Below, piece after piece: positions 51,112 through 59,328 of a stretch of 64,000 nucleotides of DNA. Origin of the DNA: Clostridium sp. 28_17 (GTDB lineage: Bacteria; Bacillota; Clostridia; TANB77; CAG-508); assembly GCA_001916065.1 (NCBI GenBank), contig MNRS01000019.1:42967-106966 (forward strand), read 5' to 3'. The first letter of the stretch is position 1. Every line of letters begins with the position of its first letter. The position numbers and the translations under genes were made by a program. Below the pieces are notes generated by a model. It did no database searches. It saw only the letters and a list, made by a program, of their open reading frames with translations, and was not told the origin of the DNA.

Positions 51112-51190
51112 TGTGGTTCAGGGAAGAAATACAAAAATTGTTGTGGAAAGTAGCTTAAAATAAGGGAAAAGTTGAATTTAAGAAAGATAA
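51112..51190 (+). pseudogene. Duplicated 3' end of secA
   Basis: Encodes CGSGKKYKNCCGK and a stop, as at the end of secA (from 49639). Similarity continues past the stop (TAAAATAAG ... GAA). Bases differ mainly at third codon positions. Between the two copies lie the GNAT gene and the RhuM pseudogene. Confidence 0.6.
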
Positions 51191-51250
51191 CAAATTTGTT
51201 GTTTGTCACCCATCAAATAAAAATGTGGACAAAATCCATTGAAATTAAAA

Positions 51251-51286
51251 GATGTCAGCAAAAAGTAATTTGTTGACATCTTTTTT
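51251..51286 (+). terminator. Intrinsic terminator
   Basis: GATGTCA-CAAA pairs with TTTG-TGACATC, followed by TTTTTT. Confidence 0.8.
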
Positions 51287-51331
51287 GGATTTATGAAAAC
51301 CCCGCGTAAAACACGGGGTTTTCATAAATCC
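51287..51331. repeat. 18-bp perfect hairpin
   Basis: GGATTTATGAAAACCCCG pairs exactly with CGGGGTTTTCATAAATCC across a 9-base loop. There is no T-run on either side, so it is not a standard terminator. Confidence 0.6.
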
Positions 51332-51335
51332 AAAA

Positions 51336-51367
51336 ACATCATGGCAGAAATGCTCCTACCATGATGT
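51336..51367 (-). terminator. Terminator of the GC-richer orphan gene
   Basis: ACATCATGG / CCATGATGT; leftward it is followed by TTTTTGG. Confidence 0.7.
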
Positions 51368-51386
51368 CCGTACTTCAGAACAAATA

Positions 51387-52451
51387 TTACTCTTCCTCGG
51401 TACTCCAGTCGAATTCTCCTGTAACTTTTTCATTGAACAGGTCGAAAGGCCAGTTATGCAGATATTCCTTTGATACTTCTCCAGATTCTCTGTCATAAAC
51501 ATAGCGCTGTTTCAACAGCTTGTCGTCCAAATCATAAGCCTCGAGGACGACTTTTTTTGCAGATGCAATCAGTTCAGCAGAGATACCATCATTGTCAGAA
51601 TTGTCGAACATTCCTAACCAACAAGAACATTCTCTAACTTCTGTTGCAAGCTTTGGATTCGGCATAAGGTAAGCAGTGTATTCATGCCAACCCTGGGAAT
51701 AAATCTTCTTAAGTCTGCTATGTTTTCTCGGATCGAGATGTCCTGCAGACAAACCAGAAAGATATTCAATTCCCGTTTCAGGAGCAGTACACAGTACCTT
51801 TGCGACATTGCAGCAACCACTAGGCCAAATCAGATTCGTGTTCCCATCTTGGTACATAACAGAAAATTCTGAATCATCATCTGCAACCAGAGTGATTTTC
51901 TTGAATTCTCCTCCGAAACTCATACCGCCTGAATACCAAAGTTTATCACCAATACGATTGGCAATGCACTTTGGATCATGTGCCTGACGATAAGCCTCTG
52001 CCGCTGCTTCAGCTTCTTTTCTTGCAACATCTTCTGCACGAGCTTTACCAGCATCATCTAAAGGCAACATATCAAGATATTTGCTAATATCAGAACGCTT
52101 GATGATAAAGTAGTGTGCTCCAGACATAGAATAGTCAGGAATTACAATTTCATCGCGATAGTGAATCGGATAATCTCCTCCGGGAATATTGACCGGCTCC
52201 AATCCTGCCTCATGCAGTGCTCTCCGAAGGCGAGGCCAAAACTTAACATTGTTTCCAAGCTTTTTGCCCGAAATAACTTCTCTAGCTTGCCGAAGATGTA
52301 AAAAACCACCTTTGCAATACTCTCCAACGACATAAGCATCGCAGTTGAACTGATACTTCCCATTGTCTAACCGAGTTACAAGGACCTCAGCTGTTTCGCC
52401 AAGGATGTGCTTAATCGTTACCTGTGTGTTCTTTTTTATAGTCTTCATCAT
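51387..52451 (-). CDS. Orphan protein of foreign composition, unknown function
   Basis: A 354-residue soluble protein (MMKTIKKNTQVTIKHILGET ... EFDWSTEEE). Visible parts are a beta-rich start (AEVLVTRLDNGKYQFNCDAY), a charged helix rich in Ala/Glu (RKEAEAAAEAYRQAHD), a Trp/Gly-rich region (DKLWYSGGMSFGGEF, NLIWPSGCCNVA) and an acidic end. Codons often end in C or G (CTG, CGG, GCC), unlike the window, so it was probably acquired. AGGAGG lies 8 bases before the ATG. It has its own promoter and terminator. No family is recognised. Confidence 0.65.
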   Translation of the reverse strand: MMKTIKKNTQVTIKHILGETAEVLVTRLDNGKYQFNCDAYVVGEYCKGGFLHLRQAREVISGKKLGNNVKFWPRLRRALHEAGLEPVNIPGGDYPIHYRDEIVIPDYSMSGAHYFIIKRSDISKYLDMLPLDDAGKARAEDVARKEAEAAAEAYRQAHDPKCIANRIGDKLWYSGGMSFGGEFKKITLVADDDSEFSVMYQDGNTNLIWPSGCCNVAKVLCTAPETGIEYLSGLSAGHLDPRKHSRLKKIYSQGWHEYTAYLMPNPKLATEVRECSCWLGMFDNSDNDGISAELIASAKKVVLEAYDLDDKLLKQRYVYDRESGEVSKEYLHNWPFDLFNEKVTGEFDWSTEEE

Positions 52452-52578
52452 ATTGAAGTCCTCCTTATAAAATAGTATTTTATTTGCCCAATGAAGTAAC
52501 ATTAAACTTAATCAAAGTTGTTAATAAACAAAATTTAATCAATGATAAGCTTAATTTTACAACACTTTGCATACTTTA

Positions 52579-52607
52579 ATTATACCAGATTTTATGTAAA
52601 ATTTCAA
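52579..52607 (-). promoter_or_regulatory. Promoter of the orphan gene
   Basis: Leftward TTGAAA (52607-52602) and TATAAT (52584-52579), spacer 17, near consensus. Confidence 0.7.
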
Positions 52608-52675
52608 CAATATCATTCATTTATTTTTTTAATATAACCTATAAGAATTACTTATGACAAATTCTTTACAAATTG

Positions 52676-52704
52676 TTGCACAAAATTTAATAAAACGATA
52701 TAAT
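52676..52704 (+). promoter_or_regulatory. Promoter of a short transcript
   Basis: TTGCAC at 52676-52681 and TATAAT at 52699-52704, spacer 17. It drives a unit that ends at the terminator near 52943. Confidence 0.65.
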
Positions 52705-52757
52705 AATATTGAATTATTGTAGATTAAAATAAGTTTCAAAGAAATGAGGGAATAAAC

Positions 52758-52850
52758 ATGGCTAATAATAAACCTTTAAAGGGCTTTCAAGGAATATTTT
52801 TAGAAAAAGAGATAGAACAGCAGTTGATAGCTTTACAAAAAAATAGATAA
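52758..52850 (+). CDS. 30-residue ORF in its own transcription unit
   Basis: ATG with GAGGGA 7 bases upstream, encoding MANNKPLKGFQGIFLEKEIE plus QQLIALQKNR. It has a consensus promoter before it and a perfect terminator after it. The peptide may be a genuine small protein or the N-terminal stub of a longer gene lost by a frameshift, since helical coding potential continues for about 25 codons in another frame. Confidence 0.4.
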   Translation: MANNKPLKGFQGIFLEKEIEQQLIALQKNR

Positions 52851-52913
52851 TAATGAAATGAAAAAGGTAATGAAATTTGGTTCTGAAAATTTTAAATATA
52901 TAAAATTATATAT

Positions 52914-52943
52914 AAAAATGCAGTCGAATGACTGCATTTTTTG
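52914..52943. terminator. Bidirectional terminator
   Basis: AAAAATGCAGTC / GACTGCATTTTT around GAAT, 12 bp perfect, T-runs both ways. Confidence 0.85.
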
Positions 52944-52969
52944 TTACAATTTTAATATCCTAAATTTTT

Positions 52970-53779
52970 TTAATTTCCAAACAATAACCTTAAACTTAAT
53001 TTCCAAATTTCCATACCGTGCGAAACATTTAGACGTGGAATTTTATAATTATCATCTTTTCTTGAAGCCTTTCTATAATCTTTTCTAGTAGGCCCATAAG
53101 CAAAAGCAAGTAATCCATCACTAGATTCCCAACTATTTATTAAATCCTCATTATATTGTCCAAATGGATAAGCAAGAAATTTTGTATTAGCAATATTATT
53201 ATTAAATACAGAAAAATCTTTTTCCATTTGTTCTTTTGAAACTTCATTTATTGAATTATGATAATGTAATCCATATGTATGAGAGCAAAAATCAATATTA
53301 GGATACTCCTCTTTAGACTTTTCAACTAACTCTAAAGGCATATATGTTTTTATATTTCCATTCCAGTCTGTTTGAGTGGCATTTTGAACATATTCACCAA
53401 TTAAAAATACAGTAGCATTCATATTGTATTTTTTTAATAGGGGAAAGGCATAATGATAATTAGATAAAAATCCATCATCAAAAGTAATTAAAACACTTTT
53501 TTGAGGTAAATTAAGCATACCTTGTTTCCACTCATAAAACTCTTCCATAGTCAATGTTTTATAATTATGTTTTTTAAAATATTTTAATTGTTCTTCAAAA
53601 TTTTTAACATCAATTGTCCAATCCTTTTCACTTTCAAAATTTGTTTTTTCTTCTGCGGTCGCTAAATTGTGATAACATAGTACTGGTATTTTATTTTTGT
53701 TTATTATATATATATAACAACTTATTAATATAAATAAAGTACATATTGCAATTAATACTATAATAATGTTTCTTTTCAT
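52970..53779 (-). CDS. Membrane-anchored polysaccharide deacetylase
   Basis: A 269-residue protein with one N-terminal anchor (IIIVLIAICTLFILISCYIY) and a NodB-type deacetylase domain outside the cell. IPVLCYHNLA, SVLITFDDGFLSNY (metal-binding Asp-Asp), DFCSHTYGLHYH (two metal His) and KFLAYPFGQYNED are all present. Members deacetylate N-acetylglucosamine in peptidoglycan, wall polymers or biofilm polysaccharide. The start at 53779 is set by AGGAGG; the frame is open 53 codons further upstream without support. It is monocistronic. Confidence 0.9.
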   Translation of the reverse strand: MKRNIIIVLIAICTLFILISCYIYIINKNKIPVLCYHNLATAEEKTNFESEKDWTIDVKNFEEQLKYFKKHNYKTLTMEEFYEWKQGMLNLPQKSVLITFDDGFLSNYHYAFPLLKKYNMNATVFLIGEYVQNATQTDWNGNIKTYMPLELVEKSKEEYPNIDFCSHTYGLHYHNSINEVSKEQMEKDFSVFNNNIANTKFLAYPFGQYNEDLINSWESSDGLLAFAYGPTRKDYRKASRKDDNYKIPRLNVSHGMEIWKLSLRLLFGN

Positions 53780-53890
53780 TTTTTTACCTCCTACAGGTAT
53801 TATTCTATCAATTATTATTAATTTTGTCAAAAGTTGCATTTTACTGTAAAAATAATTGTAAACCAACGAAAACAGGGTAAAATAGAATGA

Positions 53891-53919
53891 TTGACAAATT
53901 ATGTAAAATATGCTAAGAT
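53891..53919 (+). promoter_or_regulatory. Promoter of prfB
   Basis: TTGACA at 53891-53896 and TAAGAT at 53914-53919, spacer 17, with a TGC extension before the -10. Confidence 0.7.
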
Positions 53920-53968
53920 ATGTAACATAAAAATGCAATATGGAATAAAAAATAAGGAGAGTGTAAAA

Positions 53969-55073
53969 ATGTTAGAACTTGAAGAAAATATTAGATTACT
54001 AGAAGAATTAAAATCAAAATTGCAGAATTTAGGTGAGTCTCTTTGACATTGCCAAATTAGAAGAAGAACTTAGCAAACTAGAAGAGAAAACGGCAAACCC
54101 AGATTTTTGGGCAACAAATAATGAAGAAACAAAAAAGGTATTATCAGAAATAAAAAAAATAAAAAGCAAAGTCATAAAATATAGAGAACTTGAAAAAGAA
54201 ATAAACGATTCATTAGAACTATCCGAATTAGTAAAAGAAAGTTTTGAAGAAGAACTTTTAAAAGACATAATAAAGAGTACAAAAAAGGAGCAAAAGGAAT
54301 TAGAAAGGTTAGAACTAGAAACACTTTTATCAGGCAAATATGATGCAAATAATGCTATTGTCACAATACATCCAGGTGCAGGTGGAACGGAATCACAAGA
54401 CTGGGCAGAAATGTTATATAGAATGTACACAAGATGGGCCACAAAAAATGAATATGAAGTAAAAGAATTAGACTATCTTGAAGGAGAAGAGGCAGGAATA
54501 AAAAGCGTTACATTTGAAATAATAGGTCAAAATGCGTACGGATACATGAAAAGCGAAAAAGGTGTACATAGATTAGTTAGAATTTCACCATTTGATAGTG
54601 GTGGAAGAAGACATACATCATTTGCATCAGTTGAAGTTTTACCAGAAATAACAGAAGATATAGAAATAAATATTAATCCAGATGACTTAAGAATAGATAC
54701 ATACCGCGCATCTGGAGCAGGTGGTCAGCACATAAATAAAACATCATCCGCAGTAAGAATTACGCATATTCCAACAAATACAGTAGTTGCCTGTCAATCA
54801 GAACGTTCGCAAATTCAAAATAGAGAAACTGCTATGAGAATGTTAAAATCCAAATTATTTGATTTAAAAGAGCAAGAACACAAAGAAAAAATTGAAGATT
54901 TAAAAGGTGAACAAAGAGACATTGCATGGGGAAGCCAAATTCGTTCTTATGTTTTCTGTCCTTACACAATGGTCAAAGACCACAGAACAAATTATGAAGT
55001 TGGTAATGTTCAGGCAGTTATGGACGGAGATTTAGATGGTTTTATGGAAAGCTATTTAAAACAAAATTTATAA
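53969..55073 (+). CDS. prfB: Peptide chain release factor 2 with programmed +1 frameshift
   Basis: A 367-residue factor that releases peptides at UAA and UGA. The first 25 codons end at CTT TGA C (54041-54047). An AGGTGAG lies just before it, and a +1 shift continues into DIAKLEEELSKLEEKT ... to 55073. This is the classic autoregulatory frameshift: low RF2 pauses at UGA and favours the shift. The anticodon-like motif is RISPFDSGGRRHTSF and the catalytic loop is SGAGGQHINKTSSAVR. GGAGAG precedes the ATG. A terminator follows. Confidence 0.96.
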
Positions 55074-55128
55074 ATTTTAAAGTGAACAAAAAATATGTAA
55101 ATCAGTTTACTTAACAATAAGTTTAAAT

Positions 55129-55159
55129 AAAAGAATTATGGAAACATAGTTCTTTTTTT
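55129..55159 (+). terminator. Intrinsic terminator
   Basis: AAAAGAATTATG / CATAGTTCTTTT, 12 bp with one G-U, GAAA loop, T-run. Confidence 0.85.
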
Positions 55160-55229
55160 GCATAATATATAAAGAGCCATATTTTTACTAAAATAAGGCT
55201 TTATATATTATTTAAAAGAGGTGGTCCAT

Positions 55230-56273
55230 ATGGACACAATAGTAATGAAATTTGGAGGAAGTTCAGTAGCAAACAATGATAAGTTAAAAATTGTAGCTCA
55301 AAAAATTATAGATATGTATAATAAAGAAAATAACATAGTCGTAATACTATCAGCTCAAGGAAAAACAACAGATAAATTAATAAACGAAGCTTCACAAATA
55401 ATAGAAGAAAATACAGAATATGATAAAAACACAAAGAATTCTGACATTGAGAAATGCTCATCAAGTACTAAAAAAAACGCATCAACAAATCTTGAAATTT
55501 TTCGAGAAATGGATATGTTGCTCAGTTCAGGAGAGCAAATATCAATTTCTAAATTAAGTATATTATTAAATAAAATGGGATATAAATCAATATCACTTAC
55601 AGGTTGGCAGGCAGGAATACTTACAGACAATACAAATCAAAATGCAATTATAAAAAACATAGATACAACAAGAATTTTACAAGAACTTGGAAAAAGAAAA
55701 ATTGTTATAATAGCAGGATTCCAAGGTTATAACGAAAATCTTGATATTACTACATTGGGGAGAGGAGGCTCAGATACATCTGCTATTGCAATTGCTGCAG
55801 CACTAAAGGCAAAAGAATGTTATATTTTTTCTGATGTAGATGGAGTATACACAGCAGACCCTAATAAAATTCCAAAAGCAAAAAAAATCCCTGCACTATC
55901 ATATAATGAAATGATGGAAATTTCCAGTGAAGGAGCTAAAGTACTTCACAATAGATGTGCTGAAATAGGTGATAAGTTTAAAATTCCTATTATAACAAAA
56001 TCAACTTTTAATAATAAAGCAGGTACTATTATTACTGATATTATTGAAGAAAATACTATTAAAAGTATTGTTAAAAAGGATATTTCGAGAATTTCTATCG
56101 TTGGTAATGGAGTTATAAGAAATTATGATTTTATTAAAAATTTATTAGATATTATTCAAAAGAATAAACTAGAAATGCTTGAGTTTAATGTTTCTGAATC
56201 TAAGATTTCAGTTGATTTTAAGGGGATAGTAGATGATAAAATTTTAAAAGAAATTCATGACAAAATTTTTTAG
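55230..56273 (+). CDS. Aspartokinase (short form)
   Basis: A 347-residue enzyme that phosphorylates aspartate at the start of lysine, threonine and methionine synthesis. VMKFGGSSVANNDKL, LLSSGEQISISKLS, LTGWQAGI, GFQGYN, TTLGRGGSDTSAIAIAAAL and YIFSDVDGVYTADPN are the kinase motifs. The regulatory end (SIVKKDISRISIVGNGVI ...) is only about 75 residues, so one full ACT domain and part of another, against two in most enzymes. Feedback control may be weaker (inference). ATG at 55230, GAGGTGG upstream. Confidence 0.88.
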   Translation: MDTIVMKFGGSSVANNDKLKIVAQKIIDMYNKENNIVVILSAQGKTTDKLINEASQIIEENTEYDKNTKNSDIEKCSSSTKKNASTNLEIFREMDMLLSSGEQISISKLSILLNKMGYKSISLTGWQAGILTDNTNQNAIIKNIDTTRILQELGKRKIVIIAGFQGYNENLDITTLGRGGSDTSAIAIAAALKAKECYIFSDVDGVYTADPNKIPKAKKIPALSYNEMMEISSEGAKVLHNRCAEIGDKFKIPIITKSTFNNKAGTIITDIIEENTIKSIVKKDISRISIVGNGVIRNYDFIKNLLDIIQKNKLEMLEFNVSESKISVDFKGIVDDKILKEIHDKIF

Positions 56274-56282
56274 TAATATAGC

Positions 56283-56319
56283 AAAAAGGTAAAGCAAAAA
56301 GCCTTAACTTTTTTAGATT
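56283..56319. terminator. Weak bidirectional terminator
   Basis: AAAAAG / CTTTTT and TAA / TTA stems with small bulges between the convergent aspartokinase and MBL genes; T-runs on both strands. Confidence 0.45.
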
Positions 56320-56321
56320 TT

Positions 56322-57773
56322 TTATAAAACCGATTCAAAGTGTGTTTCAAAGATATCTGTTATACCACAAGATTCAATTCTAACTCCAAACTGTGGTTCT
56401 GCAACCGTTATCTGATCTTCTGGTAAATCCAGATGATCTAATAGATATTCTCTAAATGAACGCTGTACATCTGGTTCGCCATGATTTATTGAAACAGATG
56501 CTATATTAGGAAAATACAGTAAAAATCTCAATAAAACATTACGAGGTGCATGTGACGACATTTCTGAAGTTTGCTTTACCATGCATTTCTTTACTACTTC
56601 CTCGCCTTGATACATTAGGGATTCTCCATCACCAGTATTAAGTAACTTATACATAGTTGACTCTGGAGAACAATATCCTAGAGAATGAATTAGAACATCA
56701 TCTCTTGAAATACAATATTTAATGTATGAGGTAATTGGGCCATATGACGCCATTCCACCAGGAGCTAAAATAATTTTAGGTCCACTTTCTTTAAGAATTT
56801 GTTTCCTAAACATATTCTTATTTTTCGTTCTTGGAATAAACATGCATCCCTTTGGCATAAAATTTTTCATAATTTTTTTAATGCCAAGATCACCATATCT
56901 ATACATCATATTATACTCTTGAGAGCTCTTTCCATCTACTACAATTGCAGTATCTTCCGGTATAAATCCTTTATCCTTCCACATTTTTATATTGTACAAA
57001 GCTTCTTGATGTCTGCCCTGTGCAAATGTAGGATAGATAACAGTCATTCCATTATTGAGAGCTTCTACAGTGTTATTTTTCAAACACTTTTTAAACATAG
57101 GATCTGTTGAATCCACGCCTCCATAAGTTGATTCACAAACTATATTTGAGATATTAAGTTCACGTACTTCTTTTGGCGGTGTTTCCACATTGAAGAAAAC
57201 ATTTTTGTCTTTGTAATCTCCTGTATGAAGTATTGTTATTGGTTCACGTCCAGGATAAGTTATAACAATAAAAACAACAGCTGCACCAACAAGGTGTCCA
57301 TTAGAATAAAATACAATTCTAATATTCTTATGTGGCTTAACCTGTTTCTTATAGCTTGTTCCAATTATCAAATCTAGTGCCCGTTCCATATCATCTTCTG
57401 AAGCAATAGGTCTACCCAAATCCTTATCTCGAATTGTCACTGTATCATTTAAAGCTATTCCCATAAGATCATCTGTTGAATAGCTAGTAAACACAGGACA
57501 ATTTAGACCTTGATGTGCCAGAACAGGTAGCATACCGATATGATCCATATGAGCATGAGTTAAAATGCCAAAAGAAATCTTTTCAGTATTAAATGGGACA
57601 AAAGCATTGTAAAATCCAATATTGTCTTCTCCTTGTTTGATTCCTGCATCAACAAAAAAACGAACATTTTCACCATTAGGTAAGTGAACAGAGTACAAAG
57701 TAAAGGATCCTGTCACTTTATTATGCCTCATATACCGATTCGCATAAAAGTCATTTTTGTCTTTTACAATCAT
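56322..57773 (-). CDS. MBL-fold beta-CASP nuclease-like protein
   Basis: A 483-residue metallo-beta-lactamase fold protein with a beta-CASP domain, the plan of RNase J/CPSF-73. Metal motifs: ILTHAHMDHIGMLP (HxHxDH), SNGHLVGAAVV, ILHTGDYKD. The CASP part has CESTYGG, VIYPTFAQGRHQEALY, GGMASYGP and SSHAPRNVL. It lacks the C-terminal domain of RNase J, so it may be an RNA exo- or endonuclease of the YSH1-like group. AGGAGG precedes the ATG. It is monocistronic with its own consensus promoter. Confidence 0.82.
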   Translation of the reverse strand: MIVKDKNDFYANRYMRHNKVTGSFTLYSVHLPNGENVRFFVDAGIKQGEDNIGFYNAFVPFNTEKISFGILTHAHMDHIGMLPVLAHQGLNCPVFTSYSTDDLMGIALNDTVTIRDKDLGRPIASEDDMERALDLIIGTSYKKQVKPHKNIRIVFYSNGHLVGAAVVFIVITYPGREPITILHTGDYKDKNVFFNVETPPKEVRELNISNIVCESTYGGVDSTDPMFKKCLKNNTVEALNNGMTVIYPTFAQGRHQEALYNIKMWKDKGFIPEDTAIVVDGKSSQEYNMMYRYGDLGIKKIMKNFMPKGCMFIPRTKNKNMFRKQILKESGPKIILAPGGMASYGPITSYIKYCISRDDVLIHSLGYCSPESTMYKLLNTGDGESLMYQGEEVVKKCMVKQTSEMSSHAPRNVLLRFLLYFPNIASVSINHGEPDVQRSFREYLLDHLDLPEDQITVAEPQFGVRIESCGITDIFETHFESVL

Positions 57774-57840
57774 AAAAAATCCTCCTAAAATTTTTTAAAA
57801 AGCCTATATAGATATAAGCATATTAATAAGTTACAATAAT

Positions 57841-57869
57841 ATTATATACCATTGTTTTACATAATTCAA
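57841..57869 (-). promoter_or_regulatory. Promoter of the MBL nuclease gene
   Basis: Leftward TTGAAT (57869-57864) and TATAAT (57846-57841), spacer 17. Confidence 0.65.
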
Positions 57870-57996
57870 TATATTAAAGAAAAGTTTTTTATTAAAAAGA
57901 AAAGTCATTTTAGAATACAAGTTCTAAAAAAGACAACCCATGAATATATATAAATATCAGGGAAATAAAAAGATTTTTGAAAGGAATGTGATTACG

Positions 57997-58293
57997 ATGA
58001 CAATAGATGAAAGAAAAACAATAAACACTGGAGTAATACAAAACCTAATATTAGAAAATAGGGGAAAGCTAAGCATATCAGGCGTAAATGATGTATTAAG
58101 CTTTGATGATCAAGTAGTAATGGTAGAAACAGAACTTGGCCTATTAACAGTAAAAGGTGAAAACTTAAGAATAAATAAACTAAGCATTGACACATCTGAA
58201 GTAATAATAGAAGGAGATATCTCATACTTGGCATATAGTGATAAAGAACTTGAAAAAAACAAAGGAAGCATCTTAAATAAGATATTTAAATAA
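57997..58293 (+). CDS. yabP: Sporulation protein YabP
   Basis: A 98-residue protein of the YabP/YqfC family, needed for spore cortex or coat maturation in Bacillus and Clostridium. Typical features: RGKLSISGVNDVLSFDDQVV, METELGLLTVKGENLRINKL and VIIEGDISYLAY, a beta-sandwich without signal peptide. The ATG at 57997 is chosen for AAAGGAA upstream and the family length. yabQ follows after 18 bases, the usual order. Confidence 0.9.
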   Translation: MTIDERKTINTGVIQNLILENRGKLSISGVNDVLSFDDQVVMVETELGLLTVKGENLRINKLSIDTSEVIIEGDISYLAYSDKELEKNKGSILNKIFK

Positions 58294-58311
58294 TTTAAAG
58301 GACTGATGAAA

Positions 58312-58776
58312 ATGGTGGCAAATCAAGCAAATCTATTTTTAATATTTACAATAAATGGCATATTAATAGGATTATTATTTGATATATTTAGAATTTTGAG
58401 AAAAAGTTTCAAAACACCAGATATTATAACATACATAGAGGATTTTTTCTTTTGGCTTATAACAGGGCTCATTTTATTATACTCAATATTTACATTTAGT
58501 AATGGTGAGGTAAGGTTTTATATGTTTATAGCAATTTTTTTAGGATGCTTAATATATATGATCATATTTAGTAAAGCAGTTATACATATAAACGTAAGTA
58601 TAATAAAATTTATAATAAAAATATTGAACATAATAATAAAAATTTTTGCAATTCCGTTAAAGGCTTTAATAAACATTCTACAAAAAATTTCATTAAAGCC
58701 AATACATTTTATTACAATAAATATCAAAAAAATACACATATACAGAAATAAAAAATTAAAAACACACAATACTTAA
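58312..58776 (+). CDS. yabQ: Spore cortex protein YabQ
   Basis: A 154-residue membrane protein with about four spans (FLIFTINGILIGLLFDIF, YIEDFFFWLITGLILLYS, FYMFIAIFLGCLIYMIIF, FIIKILNIIIKIFAI). YabQ localises to the forespore membranes and is needed for cortex synthesis in B. subtilis. The family hallmark FDIFRILRK near the first span is present. ATG at 58312 is preferred over 58306 because AAAGGA is 9 bases before it. Confidence 0.85.
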   Translation: MVANQANLFLIFTINGILIGLLFDIFRILRKSFKTPDIITYIEDFFFWLITGLILLYSIFTFSNGEVRFYMFIAIFLGCLIYMIIFSKAVIHINVSIIKFIIKILNIIIKIFAIPLKALINILQKISLKPIHFITINIKKIHIYRNKKLKTHNT

Positions 58777-58867
58777 TAAAAATTAAATTTTTTAATCATT
58801 TATGAAGGATTTTATAAAAAAATGTAGAATTATATAGTATATGTATTATTTAGAGGTGAAATTACTT

Positions 58868-59140
58868 ATGAAAAAGAAAAAATTATACAAAAGTTTATTA
58901 ATATTATTAGTTTTAATATATGCATTAATTACACTAGTAAGTCAGCAAAAAGTTATTAATCAATATTCAACAAATAGCAAGGAACTTGCAAGTAAAATAA
59001 GTGAACAAGAAACGCAAAAAGCAGAACTTACAGATAAAAAGAAAAATGTAAATTCTAAAGAGTATATTGAGCAAGTAGCAAGAGAAAAACTTGATATGTA
59101 TTATCCAAATGAAAAAATTTATGTAGATAAGGGAATGTAA
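58868..59140 (+). CDS. divIC: Septum formation initiator (DivIC/FtsB-like)
   Basis: A 90-residue single-span protein: a short basic N-terminus, one membrane helix (LLILLVLIYALITLVSQQ), a coiled coil (NSKELASKISEQETQKAELT) and the end motif EYIEQVAREKLDMYYPNEKI. This DivIC/FtsB pattern forms the divisome subcomplex with FtsL and DivIB. GAGGTGA precedes the ATG at 58868. The yabP-yabQ-divIC order is standard in spore formers; yabR, often next, is replaced here by rho. Confidence 0.88.
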   Translation: MKKKKLYKSLLILLVLIYALITLVSQQKVINQYSTNSKELASKISEQETQKAELTDKKKNVNSKEYIEQVAREKLDMYYPNEKIYVDKGM

Positions 59141-59198
59141 ATATCATAAAATCAATATATAAAATAAATTATAAAAAAAATAGATTATCAAATAATTC

Positions 59199-59224
59199 AA
59201 AAAGCACAATTATGTGCTTTTTTT
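59199..59224 (+). terminator. Intrinsic terminator
   Basis: AAAAAGCACA / TGTGCTTTTT around ATTA, with a T-run. Confidence 0.85.
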
Positions 59225-59233
59225 AAAAAACTC

Positions 59234-59262
59234 TTCCTTTTTCTGGAAAATTATGCTATAAT
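59234..59262 (+). promoter_or_regulatory. Promoter of rho
   Basis: Extended -10 TGCTATAAT (TATAAT 59257-59262) with a weak -35 TTCCTT at 59234-59239, spacer 17. Confidence 0.5.
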
Positions 59263-59328
59263 ATAAATATGTTATATTTATTTCGAAAAAAATCCCATTA
59301 AAAATAATATAAAAATTTAGGAGGAATT

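Noticed and set aside
52858..53088. 76-codon ORF downstream of the 30-residue peptide
   Set aside because: It runs through a perfect bidirectional terminator and overlaps the 3' end of the deacetylase gene on the other strand.
53780..53938. N-terminal extension of the polysaccharide deacetylase
   Set aside because: The extra codons have no ribosome binding site, while AGGAGG and a signal anchor fit the start at 53779.
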